NCBI RefSeq assembly: GCF_900111885.1
Contig: NZ_FOKG01000003.1
Coordinates: 292,658 to 356,657, forward strand
Direction: 5' to 3'
Source: Amycolatopsis marina
GTDB lineage: Bacteria > Actinomycetota > Actinomycetes > Mycobacteriales > Pseudonocardiaceae
DNA length: 64,000 nucleotides
The notes beneath the pieces were generated by a model that was given only the letters and a program-made list of their open reading frames with translations, was not told the DNA's origin and did not search any database. This document shows positions 9,344-21,542 of this stretch, piece by piece. A program made the translations under genes and the position numbers. Position 1 is the stretch's first letter; each line of letters starts with the position of its first letter.

Positions 9344-10099
9344 GTGATCGACGCCGTAGGAAATCCCCAGTCGCTGCTGCTGCTCGGCGGCACCTCCGAC
9401 ATCGCGCTCGCGATCGCGGAGAAGTACCTCGCCGAGGGCCCGCTCCGGATCGTGCTGGCGGCCCGGCCCTCCGCCCGGTTGGATGCGGCGGCCGACCGGC
9501 TGCGCGCCGCGGGCGCCTCCGTGTCCACGGTGGAATTCGACGCCAAGGACACGGCCTCGCACCCCGCGGTGATCGAGAAAGCCTTCGCGGACGGCGACGT
9601 CGACGTCTCGGTCGTCGCGTTCGGACTCCTCGGTGATGCCGAGGAGGTCTGGCAGGACCACGGCAAGGCAGTGGAACTCGCCACGGTGAACTACACGGCC
9701 GCGGTGTCGGTCGGCGTCGCGCTCGCCGACCGGCTCAAGCGACAGGGCCACGGGCGTGTGGTGGCACTTTCCTCCGTGGCCGGTGAACGGGTGCGCCGGT
9801 CCAACTTCCTTTACGGCTCCACCAAGGCCGGGTTCGACGGCTTCTTCCTCGGCCTCGGCGAGGCGTTGCGTCCGCACGGCGTGCGGGTCACCGTCGTCCG
9901 GCCGGGCCAGGTGAAGACGAAGATGACCGAGGGCATGGGCAAGGCGCCACTGGAGCAGACCGCCGAGCAGGTGGCCGAGATCGCCGTGGACGCGACCCGG
10001 AAGGGCAAGGAACTCGTCTGGGCACCGGCGCCGTTCCGGCTCGTCATGTCGGCACTGCGCCATGTGCCCCGGCCGATCTTCCGGAAGCTGCCCATCTGA
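9344..10099 (+). CDS. dprE2: Decaprenylphosphoryl-2-keto-ribose reductase DprE2
   Basis: A 251-residue short-chain dehydrogenase that reduces the DprE1 product with NAD(P)H to decaprenyl-phospho-arabinose, the arabinose donor for the wall. It has the Rossmann motif [10 protein letters not shown], the SSVAG serine, YGSTK (catalytic Tyr/Lys), and the C-terminus FRKLPI found in the mycobacterial enzyme. Start GTG at 9344 with GAGGAC upstream; it begins VIDAVGNPQ, like M. tuberculosis DprE2. It follows dprE1 by 67 bp on the same strand. Three palindromic repeats lie after the stop. Confidence 0.96.
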   Translation: MIDAVGNPQSLLLLGGTSDIALAIAEKYLAEGPLRIVLAARPSARLDAAADRLRAAGASVSTVEFDAKDTASHPAVIEKAFADGDVDVSVVAFGLLGDAEEVWQDHGKAVELATVNYTAAVSVGVALADRLKRQGHGRVVALSSVAGERVRRSNFLYGSTKAGFDGFFLGLGEALRPHGVRVTVVRPGQVKTKMTEGMGKAPLEQTAEQVAEIAVDATRKGKELVWAPAPFRLVMSALRHVPRPIFRKLPI

Positions 10100-10109
10100 C
10101 CGGAGCCTG

Positions 10110-10137
10110 GCGCGCACTTTCCCGCGAAAGTGCGCGC
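10110..10137. repeat. Palindromic repeat P2 (variant core CCCGCG)
   Basis: Inverted repeat with 12-base arms (GCGCGCACTTTC / GAAAGTGCGCGC) around CCGC. It differs from the common core by one base at the centre (CCCGCG for CCCGGG), so it can still form a hairpin but is not a perfect palindrome. First of three in the convergent dprE2 / GT-C spacer. Confidence 0.8.
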
Positions 10138-10155
10138 ACGTGCACTCGCAGTAAT

Positions 10156-10177
10156 CGCACTTTCCCGGGAAAGTGCG
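10156..10177. repeat. Palindromic repeat P3, 22 bp
   Basis: Perfect 22-bp palindrome, CGCACTTTCC plus its complement, centred at 10166.5. Second of three copies in the 152-bp spacer between convergent dprE2 and the AftB-like gene. Confidence 0.85.
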
Positions 10178-10205
10178 GCTTTACGCAGCGTCCGCCCAGG
10201 TGCGC

Positions 10206-10231
10206 CTCGCACTTTCCCGGGAAAGTGCGAG
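10206..10231. repeat. Palindromic repeat P4, 26 bp
   Basis: Perfect 26-bp palindrome centred at 10218.5; the common core is extended by complementary arms CTCG/CGAG. Third copy in the spacer, 20 bp before the end of the convergent AftB-like gene. Confidence 0.85.
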
Positions 10232-10251
10232 TAGATGGTGCTGAGCCGAGG

Positions 10252-11787
10252 TCACCACATGGGTTTGGGCGGCCTCGCGTCGGCGGCACCGACCAGGTAC
10301 AGCTGCTGCGTTCCCGCCCACGGTGAGTGGATCGTCCAGGTTGCGAGAGCCTTCGCGGGCGGGACACCCGCCGTCACCTCGAGCACCAGCTCCGGGGCCA
10401 TCGGTCGCTGACTCCGGTCGAAGAACCGGAAGTTCACCTCTGTCAACGCCCTGCCCACAGTGCCACTACGTCGCTCACTCTCCTCGATCGCGGGAGCGAC
10501 AGCGCCCCTGTCGGAGAAGAGATCGACGATCGCACAGTCACAGGAATACGCCAGCGCACCGATCTCACCCGCACTGTGCACGGTCCTGCCCTGGGCGATC
10601 GTGGCGATGTCCTGGCCGATGTCGCGATAGCGCTCGGAAGTCGCGTGATTGCTGGTGATCGGAGAGAAGTCCCTCGGCAACCCCGGCGAGGCATAAGCGA
10701 GCGCGCTGACGGTGGCGAGTGCCAGCCCGGCAGCAAGACCGGCACGTGCACGCAGGCGTGCGCCCCACGCGAGCAGGAACACGGTGGCGGCGATGATGCT
10801 CGGACCGTAGTACCAGTGATAGGGCGGCACATCCAGCCACACGTAGGCGAGGAAGTGCAGTGCCCCGCCCACCGCCAGTGCGGCGAACGGCACCAGCCTG
10901 CGGTCGGCCACCGAGCCGCGCAGCAGGCGCACCAGCCAGACCGGCCCCGCCACCGTGACGAGCGCCAACGGCAGGAACGACAGCACGGTCTCCAGCGGGA
11001 AGTGCTCCCAGTACAGCCCGGCGCCGTTGGTGAAGCTCCACGCGCCCCAGGACCGCTGCAGCGTCTTGATCACCAGCGTGTCCGGCACCGCCGAACCGAG
11101 CGCCAGCCAACTGAACAGGAACCAGGGCAGGGCGACGCCGACGAACCCGGCCAGCGTCCGCGCCAGACCGGCGAACGCGTCCCTTCTGGCCAGCACCACC
11201 ACGGCGACCAGCACCAGCAGGTCCAGCCGGATCAGCGCGACCAGTCCGGCGACCACGCCCACCGCGAGCGGCCGGCGTTCCGCGGCGAACACCATCAGCC
11301 ATACCAGCGCCGCGGCTCCCAGGCCGATCTCGAGCCCCACCGACGAGATGAGCAGCGGGTTCAGCGTGAGTACGGCCATGGTCACCGGCGCGAACCACGA
11401 CGGCAGGCCCTGCCGGTCGCCGATCCGTCGCAACCCGAGCACCAGCAGCACCTGGGTGAGCACGAACAGCAGGCCGACGGCGACCTCCGCGTCGCGCAGC
11501 ACCACGGTGAGCGCGGCCAGCGCGAGGACGTTCAGTGGCGATGTCGCCGTGTTCGAGGTGCCCTCGGTGATCAGTCCCCAGTGCCCGTGCAGCGCGAGGT
11601 TCTTGGCGTACGACAGCGTGATGTAGGTGTCGTCGATCAGGTGCGGCTGGAGCACGACGAACACCAGCGCCGACACGAGGCCCACAACCGCGGCGAGCCG
11701 ACGGTCGCTCACCCCGCGGACCTGGCTGCTCGCCGGGCCCGCGGCCTCGGCACCGCGGTTCGGCGCGGTATGCGGGGTCCAGGACAT
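10252..11787 (-). CDS. AftB-like GT-C arabinofuranosyltransferase (positional AftB)
   Basis: A 511-residue polytopic membrane protein. After the first membrane segment comes a short loop with IDDTYITLSYAKN and TATSPLN, the place and style of the catalytic loop of AftB/GT89 enzymes that use decaprenyl-phospho-arabinose outside the membrane. About ten hydrophobic segments follow, then a ~130-residue C-terminal extracytoplasmic part. It is the last gene of the glf-PAP2-ubiA operon, which is where M. tuberculosis has aftB (Rv3805c). A second AftB-like gene at 19,588 fits the family motif better, so which one is the true AftB is open. Confidence 0.7.
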   Translation of the reverse strand: MSWTPHTAPNRGAEAAGPASSQVRGVSDRRLAAVVGLVSALVFVVLQPHLIDDTYITLSYAKNLALHGHWGLITEGTSNTATSPLNVLALAALTVVLRDAEVAVGLLFVLTQVLLVLGLRRIGDRQGLPSWFAPVTMAVLTLNPLLISSVGLEIGLGAAALVWLMVFAAERRPLAVGVVAGLVALIRLDLLVLVAVVVLARRDAFAGLARTLAGFVGVALPWFLFSWLALGSAVPDTLVIKTLQRSWGAWSFTNGAGLYWEHFPLETVLSFLPLALVTVAGPVWLVRLLRGSVADRRLVPFAALAVGGALHFLAYVWLDVPPYHWYYGPSIIAATVFLLAWGARLRARAGLAAGLALATVSALAYASPGLPRDFSPITSNHATSERYRDIGQDIATIAQGRTVHSAGEIGALAYSCDCAIVDLFSDRGAVAPAIEESERRSGTVGRALTEVNFRFFDRSQRPMAPELVLEVTAGVPPAKALATWTIHSPWAGTQQLYLVGAADARPPKPMW

Positions 11788-11873
11788 CGAGGGACACTGT
11801 ACGTCGCGTCCGTGATATTCCTGTTACCAGGGGGAGACCTGTCCGAGTCCGGGTTCGGCCTCCCCCGGCATCG

Positions 11874-12797
11874 CTACAGGTAGAACGAGATGAAGAGCGT
11901 GACCACCCAGGACGCACCGAGGATCTGCAGCACCCGGTCCCGCAGGGCGATCTCCTCCGGCTCGCCCGCGTTGCCGCCGTCGACGTCCACGGCGTAGCGC
12001 AGCACCGCGACCACGAACGGCACCATCGACACGACCGCCCACACCGAATCGGCGGCGCGCTGCTGCAACTCGAAGGCCCACAGGCAGTACGACATGATCA
12101 GGATCGCCGCGGACGTCGCCCAGACGAACCGCAGGTAGCTGCCCGAGTACTTCTTCAGCGAGGACCGGATCTTGGCCCCTGTGCGCTCGAACAGCATGAT
12201 CTCCGCATAGCGCTTGCCCGCCACCATGAAGAGCGAGCCGAACGCGGTGACCAGCAGGAACCACTGCGACAACGCGATCTCGGCGGCGACACCGCCCGCG
12301 ATCGAACGCATCAGGAAGCCGGAGCCGACGATCGCGAGGTCGATCACCGGTTGGTGCTTCAGCCCGAAGCAGTAGCCGAGCTGCACGGCCTCGTACACGC
12401 CGAGCACGATCAGCAGCTTGGGATTGGCGAGCAGACCGACGCCCATCCCGCCGAGGAAGAACACCGCTGCCGCGACGTACGCCACCGGGACCGGCACCAG
12501 ACCGGCCGCGATCGGCCGGTTGCGCTTGGTGGGGTGTGCCCGGTCGGCCTCGACGTCGATCGCATCGTTGATCAGGTAGACCGAGGACGCGACCAGCGAG
12601 AACGCGACGAACGCGATCACGGCGTCGAGCAGCACACTGCCTTCGCCGATCAGGCCCGCGGTGAAGGGAGCGGCGAAGACCAGCACGTTCTTGACCCACT
12701 GACGGGGTCTCGCCGTCCGCAGCACGCCCAGTGCGACCCCCATGGGGCCGCCTCGCCGGGGTTCGGTGACGTCGATGTGCTCGGTCGTCTCACTCAT
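11874..12797 (-). CDS. ubiA: Decaprenyl-phosphate phosphoribosyltransferase (UbiA family)
   Basis: A 307-residue UbiA-superfamily membrane enzyme that transfers 5-phosphoribose from PRPP to decaprenyl phosphate, giving DPPR for the arabinose donor route. The Mg-binding NDxxDxxxD motif reads NDAIDVEADRAHPTKRNRP; the second loop (YCFGLKHQPVIDLAIVGSGF) and third (GKRYAEIMLFE) match the Rv3806c type. It begins 3 bp after the PAP2 stop, and the AftB-like gene follows after 86 bp. It works with the PAP2 phosphatase and DprE1/DprE2. Confidence 0.95.
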   Translation of the reverse strand: MSETTEHIDVTEPRRGGPMGVALGVLRTARPRQWVKNVLVFAAPFTAGLIGEGSVLLDAVIAFVAFSLVASSVYLINDAIDVEADRAHPTKRNRPIAAGLVPVPVAYVAAAVFFLGGMGVGLLANPKLLIVLGVYEAVQLGYCFGLKHQPVIDLAIVGSGFLMRSIAGGVAAEIALSQWFLLVTAFGSLFMVAGKRYAEIMLFERTGAKIRSSLKKYSGSYLRFVWATSAAILIMSYCLWAFELQQRAADSVWAVVSMVPFVVAVLRYAVDVDGGNAGEPEEIALRDRVLQILGASWVVTLFISFYL

Positions 12798-12800
12798 AAG

Positions 12801-13312
12801 CTACTTCTTCAGCCTTTTCCGGACGGCGGCCCCGATTCCGGCGCCGAGAGCGGCACCGGCCAGTACATCGGTCGGGTAGTGCACACCAAGCACCAGGCGC
12901 GAGGCCAGCATCGGCGGCACGAGGGCAGGCACGAGGTTACGCCCGGTCAGCCCGGAGTACACCACCGCGGCGGCGGTGGTGGAGGTGGCGTGCGAGGACG
13001 GAAAGCTCAGCCTGCTCGGGGTGTCCACCAGCACCTCGACGGACGGGTGCTCCGGGCGGCGCCTGCGCACCACCCGTTTCACCGCGATGGACGCGGCATG
13101 TGCGCCCACGACACTCACCGCCCCGGTCAGCCAGTCCCTCCGGCGCGGCCGGTCCACCGCCGCGCCGAGCAGACCCAGTGCGAACCAGCCGGCACTGTGC
13201 TCGCCGAAGTGGGAGAGACCCCGTGCGGCCCGCACGGTCGCGGGCCGGGCGATCGCGCGCTGGACCGCGGCGAGTACCGCGACCTCGGGTGACGGCTTGC
13301 TCGGCTTCAGCA

Positions 13313-13313
<1 letters not shown>
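12801..13313 (-). CDS. PAP2-family phosphatase (probable DPPR 5-phosphatase)
   Basis: A 170-residue membrane phosphatase with the three PAP2 signatures: KRVVRRRRPEHP, PSSHATST and GVHYPTDVLAGAALG (catalytic histidines included). It occupies the position of M. tuberculosis Rv3807c, proposed to remove the 5-phosphate from decaprenyl-phosphoryl-5-phosphoribose before DprE1/DprE2. The ATG overlaps the glf stop by one base, and ubiA starts 3 bp later, so the three are one transcript. Confidence 0.9.
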
Positions 13314-16626
<3,313 letters not shown>

Positions 16627-16654
16627 CTGACACGCTCGCTCAATGAATTGCGGC

Positions 16655-16692
16655 CCCCGTGTGGCCGGCCTGCCCCTGTCGGCCACACGGGG
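16655..16692. terminator. Strong hairpin between convergent DUF6541 copy 1 and LLM oxidoreductase
   Basis: Perfect 12-bp stem CCCCGTGTGGCC (16655-16666) with GGCCACACGGGG (16681-16692) and a 14-base loop, starting 29 bp after the DUF6541 stop. It lacks a U-tract. It should stop transcription from either side. Confidence 0.75.
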
Positions 16693-16787
16693 ACCATCGG
16701 TCCCCCAGCACCCCCCGGGGGTGCCTTACCGCCCCATGAATGCATGGACGCGCCGGTCGGCTATTTGGTTTCCGATCTGACCAGTTA

Positions 16788-17684
16788 TCACTCTTTCGGG
16801 CGACCCTGAAGGTCGGGCAGCACGGTGTCCACGACGTTCTCCAGCACCGACTCATGCCCCTCGTAGGGACCACTGCTGCGCGGCCAGTGGACGACGACGT
16901 CAGTGAAGCCCAGCTCCTCTGCCAAGCCGGCGGCGTCGGTGAAGGCCTGCACGCTGGAGAGGGAGTAGACCGGAGCGGCGTCGAGACTCAGGTAGCGGTG
17001 CACCGGGACGTTCGCCTCGGCTCTGCCCGTCTCCTCCAGCGCCCGGTCGAAGGCCGCCGACTTCTCTGCGACGCTCTTCCACCACTCCTGCTGGGTGTCG
17101 GCCGGCCTGCCGGTGGTGACCCAGCCCGCGCCGAAACGGGCGGCGAGGCGCATGGTGCGCGGGGCGTTCGCCGCGACTAGGAACGGGATTCGCGGCCGCT
17201 GCACGGGGCCGGGCAGGTTCCGTGCCCCGACCGCCGTGAAGTAGGTGCCGGTGTAGTCGAACTTGTCGGTGGTGAGCAGCCCGTCCAAGGACTCGACGAA
17301 CTCGGTGAACCGGTCGGCGCGCTGCCGGGTGGTCAGCTCGGGATAGCCGAGCACCTGCGCGTCGAAGGCGGCGGTCCCGGCGCCGATGCCCAGGGTGATC
17401 CGGCCGTCGGAGATGTCGTCCAGCGTGTTGAGCTCGCGCATGAACGGAACCGGATGCCGGAAGTTCGGTGAGGCCACGAACGTACCGAGCCGAATGCGCG
17501 AGGTCACTCCCGCGGCGGCGGTCAGCGTCGGTACGGCGTCGAACCAGGGGCCGTCGACCAGCGATCTCCAGCCCAGGTGGTCGTAGGTCCAGGCGTGGTC
17601 GAAGCCATACTCGTCCGCGGCTCGCCACTTGGGTTCTGCTGCCCACCAGCGGTCTTCGGGGAGGATCACGATGCCAACACGCAC
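16788..17684 (-). CDS. LLM-class (F420-dependent type) oxidoreductase
   Basis: A 298-residue flavin/F420 TIM-barrel protein of the luciferase-like monooxygenase superfamily. Visible are the N-terminal strand RVGIVILPED, YGFDHAWTYDH, a substrate/cofactor loop SRIRLGTFVASPNFRHP and GRITLGIGAGTAAFDA. Actinobacterial members usually use F420; the substrate cannot be read. Start GTG at 17684 chosen by family length (no obvious RBS). Convergent with DUF6541 copy 1 and divergent from the HAD phosphatase. Confidence 0.8.
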   Translation of the reverse strand: MRVGIVILPEDRWWAAEPKWRAADEYGFDHAWTYDHLGWRSLVDGPWFDAVPTLTAAAGVTSRIRLGTFVASPNFRHPVPFMRELNTLDDISDGRITLGIGAGTAAFDAQVLGYPELTTRQRADRFTEFVESLDGLLTTDKFDYTGTYFTAVGARNLPGPVQRPRIPFLVAANAPRTMRLAARFGAGWVTTGRPADTQQEWWKSVAEKSAAFDRALEETGRAEANVPVHRYLSLDAAPVYSLSSVQAFTDAAGLAEELGFTDVVVHWPRSSGPYEGHESVLENVVDTVLPDLQGRPKE

Positions 17685-17817
17685 CCGGTCAACGTAGTGG
17701 TTCCCCCCGACAGCTCGCTCGGTGGTCGAACCAAGCCGCCGAACCGCCCATTGCTTGCCGCCGGAGACTCTCCCCACGAAAGCGTCCGCGCCGTGAACGA
17801 TCAGGAATGATGGAGGC

Positions 17818-18630
17818 GTGGACAGACCCCTGCTGATCGCTTCGGACGTGGACGGAACGCTGCTCAACCCCGCGGAACGACTGAGTCCGCGTACCGCCGC
17901 CGTCGTGCATCAGGTGGCCGAGGAGGGTGTGCCCTTCATCCTGGTCACCGGGCGGCCCCCGAGATGGATCGCGCCGGTGGCAGGCCCCGCACGGCTCGAT
18001 GGCTACGCGGTGTGCGCGAACGGGGCGGTGCTCTACGAAATCGGCACCGACCGGGTCGTGAGCGTGCACGGGCTGGCGCCAGTGGTCCTGCACGACATCG
18101 CGGACGCACTCGAGGACGCTTTGCCCGGCTGCAGACTGGCCGCCGAGCGCGCGGGCAGGAGCGCACTCGACAAGGACCTTCGGCCCTTCGTGATCGAGCC
18201 GAACTATCACAACCCGTGGGGCGACGCCGAGGGAACAACGGCCCCGAGGGCCGAGGTCCTCGGCCACACCGCGGTGAAACTCCTGGTCAGCGCGCGGGGT
18301 ATGACGTCGGACGAGATGGCCGACGCGGCTCGCACAGTGCTGCGGGACGCGGTCGACATCACCTTCTCCACGGGATCGGGCCTGATCGAGATCTCCGCGC
18401 CGGGGATCACGAAGGCGGCCGGGCTCGCCGAGGTCGCCGGCAAGTTCTCGGTGTCGGCGGAGCAGACGATCGCCTTCGGTGACATGCCGAACGACCTGGC
18501 CATGCTCCGATGGGCCGGGCACGGAGTGGCGATGGCCAACGCGCACCCGGCGGTGCTCGAAGCAGCCGACGAGATCACCGCCCCGAACTCGGAGGACGGC
18601 GTCGCCCAGGTCCTCGAACGCTGGTTCTGA
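17818..18630 (+). CDS. HAD-superfamily Cof-type phosphatase
   Basis: A 270-residue haloacid-dehalogenase hydrolase with motif I DVDGTLL, motif II VTGRP, the C2-type cap (~85-190) and motif III/IV GDMPNDLAML. It matches the family of M. tuberculosis Rv3813c, which lies near glf/glfT2 and a set of acyltransferases; the same neighbourhood is kept here (acyltransferase gene at 18,796). Substrate probably a sugar or nucleotide phosphate. GTG start with GGAGG four bases away. Confidence 0.85.
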   Translation: MDRPLLIASDVDGTLLNPAERLSPRTAAVVHQVAEEGVPFILVTGRPPRWIAPVAGPARLDGYAVCANGAVLYEIGTDRVVSVHGLAPVVLHDIADALEDALPGCRLAAERAGRSALDKDLRPFVIEPNYHNPWGDAEGTTAPRAEVLGHTAVKLLVSARGMTSDEMADAARTVLRDAVDITFSTGSGLIEISAPGITKAAGLAEVAGKFSVSAEQTIAFGDMPNDLAMLRWAGHGVAMANAHPAVLEAADEITAPNSEDGVAQVLERWF

Positions 18631-18642
18631 CCCACAGGGCTT

Positions 18643-18763
18643 GGAGCGCCTGCAAGTACCACCATGCAAGATCAACTTCGTCGCTAACCGCTACCGACCT
18701 GGCAGCAGTTGGTAGCGGTTGACGTACATCTGGATCTTGCTTAGGTGTACTTGCAGACGCTCC
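18643..18763. repeat. 121-bp imperfect inverted repeat with symmetric internal loops
   Basis: Arms 18643-18695 and 18711-18763 pair in three blocks: 17 bp (one mismatch, CTGCAAGTAC side), 8 bp (GCAAGATC) and 10 bp (AACCGCTACC). The blocks are separated by internal loops of 6 and 12 bases of equal length on both sides, with a 15-base terminal loop. It fills the convergent HAD / acyltransferase spacer. It may be a bidirectional terminator, a structured RNA or a remnant of a small mobile element. Confidence 0.8.
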
Positions 18764-18795
18764 CACCTCCGGCGCGGGCAGGTGCGCCGCCGGAG

Positions 18796-19530
18796 CTACC
18801 TGCCCCGGGCGTCGAGCTGCGCGGCTTCTTCGGGGGTGGGGGCGGTGCCACCCAGGTGCGCGGGGAGCCACCAGCGGTCCTCCTCGCCCGAGGGCTGCTC
18901 CGGGTACTCCGCCTGCACGGTGTCCAGCAGCGCCGACATCCGCACCCGCAGGTCCTTGGTGAGCACCTCGGGGTCCTCGTCAGGACGGGGGTACAGCGGC
19001 TCACCGGTGAGGATCGAGATCGGCACGTGCCGTTTGGTCAGTGTGCGCGGCCTGCCCTTGGTCCAGAGCCGCTGCGTTCCCCACAGCGCCATGGGCACCA
19101 CCGGCACGCCCGCTTCGGCCGCCATCCGCACCGCGCCGGACTTGAGCCCCTTCACGGTGAACGACCGGCTGATGGTGGCCTCGGGGAACACGCCGACGAT
19201 CTCCCCTGCGCGCAACCGCCGCACGGCCTCGTCGTAGGAGGCCCTGCCCGCGGTGCGGTCGACCGGGATGTGGTGCATTCCGCGCATCAGCGGGCCGGCG
19301 ACGCGGTTGGCGAAGATCTCCTGCTTCGCCATGAACCGAACGAGCCGCTTGGCCGGTTGCGCACCCAGCCCACAGAAGATGAAGTCGAGGTAGCTGACGT
19401 GGTTGCACGCGATGACGGCACCACCGGTGGCCGGGATGTGCTCAGTGCCCTCGACCCGGAGCTTGTTGTCGAGCACGCGGAACATGGTCTTCGCCGCCAG
19501 CACGACGGGCGGGTACACGAACTCTGCCAT
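18796..19530 (-). CDS. PlsC-type 1-acyl-glycerol-phosphate acyltransferase
   Basis: A 244-residue acyltransferase with NHVSYLD (the HX4D catalytic motif), FPEATIS in place of the usual FPEGT, and VPMALWGTQ. It makes phosphatidate or a related acyl lipid at the membrane. In M. tuberculosis Rv3814c-Rv3816c are homologous acyltransferases beside the HAD gene, as here. The C-terminal ~50 residues are hydrophilic. It lies 57 bp downstream of the AftB-like gene on the same strand and may be co-transcribed. Confidence 0.85.
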   Translation of the reverse strand: MAEFVYPPVVLAAKTMFRVLDNKLRVEGTEHIPATGGAVIACNHVSYLDFIFCGLGAQPAKRLVRFMAKQEIFANRVAGPLMRGMHHIPVDRTAGRASYDEAVRRLRAGEIVGVFPEATISRSFTVKGLKSGAVRMAAEAGVPVVPMALWGTQRLWTKGRPRTLTKRHVPISILTGEPLYPRPDEDPEVLTKDLRVRMSALLDTVQAEYPEQPSGEEDRWWLPAHLGGTAPTPEEAAQLDARGR

Positions 19531-19587
19531 TTCCCCAGGCTACGTGACCGTAACGGGGAAAACCTACGGATCCGTAGGTTGTGCGGG

Positions 19588-21297
19588 TCACTCGCCGCAG
19601 GGGACGTGCTCGAACCGGGGGTCGGCACCCAGCGTCTCGACAAGCCATGTCACCTGTTCCCGGATCAGGTACACCTTCACCCAGTTGTCCGTTCCGACGC
19701 GCCGGAATGTCGCCACCAGATACCGCCCCGCGTAGAGCGGGTCCGCACCGCAGCGCTGGGTTTCGCTGTAGCCGCTGCCCGTGGTGATGGCCACCGCGGG
19801 CATGCGCTCGTTCACCACGTAGTCATAGTCCTGGGCCAGGTGACCGACGAGGCCGAGCCGCTTGTCGCGTTGACCGTGCCTGGCGATGTGCTCGTCGGTC
19901 AGTCCCAGAACGTCGAGCATGACGATCCGCGAACCGGCCTCATAGGACAACGCGCCGTTGGCGAAGGTGCTGACGACCGTACCGCTGGGCAACGTCGCAC
20001 CGAACCAGTCACCGATCTCCCCCAGCTCGGCGATCGCGTCCCGCCAGTCGTGCATGCGTTCCAGCATCTGCTCATGGGTGATCGACGCGAACAGCGACAG
20101 TCCGGAAAGGACAATCGCAACGGGCACGACGGCCTTGTCGAGCCAGAACCGTCGCGGTCGCGGCGACGGCGACGCCCCCGTCCTGACGCCACCTCCGGCC
20201 ACACCGAGCGCAGCCAGCGAACCGATCGCCACCAGCGGCGGGACCGGCGCGAGCAGCCGCCACGCGGGCATCCAGTCACCGCCCGCGTACGTGATGAACG
20301 CCAGGTAGAAGACGGTGAGAGCGACAACGAGCCAGACCACGGAGCGGGCGAGGATCACGTCGGGCTCCGGTACCCCCTCCGCCCGGTCGGCGTGCGGCCT
20401 GCGCACCACGAACAGCACCAGCGCCGCGACGGCCAGCAGCAGGAAGCCGCCATGGGCGACGCCGAACTCCACCAGGTACGCCCCGCCCTGCTCGAGTTGC
20501 CAGCCGAGGGGCGCCCCGGACTTCGCCGCCAGCGCGTTCGGCACGAGGTAGCCGTAGTAGGTGACGCGCCATGCCGTCCACGGGACAGCGAGCACGAGCG
20601 CACCTAGCACGTACCCGGCCGGCGCCCACCAGTCCACCCGGTGCCGCGCGGCACGGACTACCAACCAGATCCCAACGACGATCGCGATGACGACGCCGTC
20701 CGGGCGGGTCATCACGGCCAGCGCGACCAGCACTCCGGCCATCACACAGCGGTTCTCCGCCACCGAGAGGCAGATGCAGAGCGCGAGCAGCAGGAACAGT
20801 GGGGTTTCCAGCCCGGACGGCCCGTAGGCCGCCAGCCCACTCGCACCCGCCGTCAATACCGCTGCGGCGACACCGAAAGCCGGAGCGGAGTCCTCCGTTC
20901 CCCGTCCCTTGCGCACGATCCGGTGGACGAGCACGTAGGCCAGCACCACGCAACCGAGCGTGCTGAGCACACCGAGAACCACGGCGGTGCCGACGATGTC
21001 CGCACCGAACAGGGTCTTGAACAGTGCCAGCAGCACCATCCACAGGAAGTTGGAATAGCCCTCGACCCGCTCGCCGACGTTGAATACCGGTCCGTTTCCC
21101 TCGGCGATGTTCAGTGCGTACCGAAAGGTGATGAACGCGTCCTCGGCCACCGTCGAGAACAGCAACTGGTGCGCGAGCGAGAAGCCGAGCGCGAGGAGCA
21201 CGGCGATGATCCGCCAGGATCGGCGGGTGTTGAGCCGTGACCACGCCGCCAGGACGAACACGGCGAGCAGCAGCCAAGCCCCCACGACGACGACCAA
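19588..21297 (-). CDS. AftB/GT89-like membrane arabinofuranosyltransferase, second copy
   Basis: A 569-residue polytopic protein. After two membrane segments it has the AftB-type outer loop AEDAFITFRYALNIAEGNG followed by RVEGYSNFLWM, close to the consensus of actinobacterial AftB (terminal beta-1,2-arabinofuranose transfer). About ten segments and a ~170-residue outer C-terminal domain follow. The TTG at 21297 has AGGGG just upstream; GTG at 21285 is the alternative. By motif this is the better AftB candidate, although the 10,252 gene has the conserved position after ubiA. Divergent from DUF6541 copy 2. Confidence 0.75.
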   Translation of the reverse strand: MVVVVGAWLLLAVFVLAAWSRLNTRRSWRIIAVLLALGFSLAHQLLFSTVAEDAFITFRYALNIAEGNGPVFNVGERVEGYSNFLWMVLLALFKTLFGADIVGTAVVLGVLSTLGCVVLAYVLVHRIVRKGRGTEDSAPAFGVAAAVLTAGASGLAAYGPSGLETPLFLLLALCICLSVAENRCVMAGVLVALAVMTRPDGVVIAIVVGIWLVVRAARHRVDWWAPAGYVLGALVLAVPWTAWRVTYYGYLVPNALAAKSGAPLGWQLEQGGAYLVEFGVAHGGFLLLAVAALVLFVVRRPHADRAEGVPEPDVILARSVVWLVVALTVFYLAFITYAGGDWMPAWRLLAPVPPLVAIGSLAALGVAGGGVRTGASPSPRPRRFWLDKAVVPVAIVLSGLSLFASITHEQMLERMHDWRDAIAELGEIGDWFGATLPSGTVVSTFANGALSYEAGSRIVMLDVLGLTDEHIARHGQRDKRLGLVGHLAQDYDYVVNERMPAVAITTGSGYSETQRCGADPLYAGRYLVATFRRVGTDNWVKVYLIREQVTWLVETLGADPRFEHVPCGE

Positions 21298-21542
21298 CTG
21301 ACCCCTCGCTCTCCCCAGACGCAGGCCTGCCCAGTTGCGACGAGACTACATTTCCACCTCACGTTTCGTCGCGGCTCGGCTACGCGCCGCGCGCCGAAGA
21401 CCTCCCCGGATGTCACCGACCGTGCAGAAGGATCACTGCCCGAACACGGTTACCGACACTGCGTGCGTCTTCAGGTCCACACCATGGCAAACTGCCCTGA
21501 CTATTAGGCCGAATGGCCCCACCACCTCGCCAGGGATCGCCC

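Noticed and set aside
16788..17684. LLM-family gene as a LuxA partner of the LuxC/LuxE pair
   Set aside because: It is 29 kb away in a different context and resembles F420-dependent oxidoreductases.
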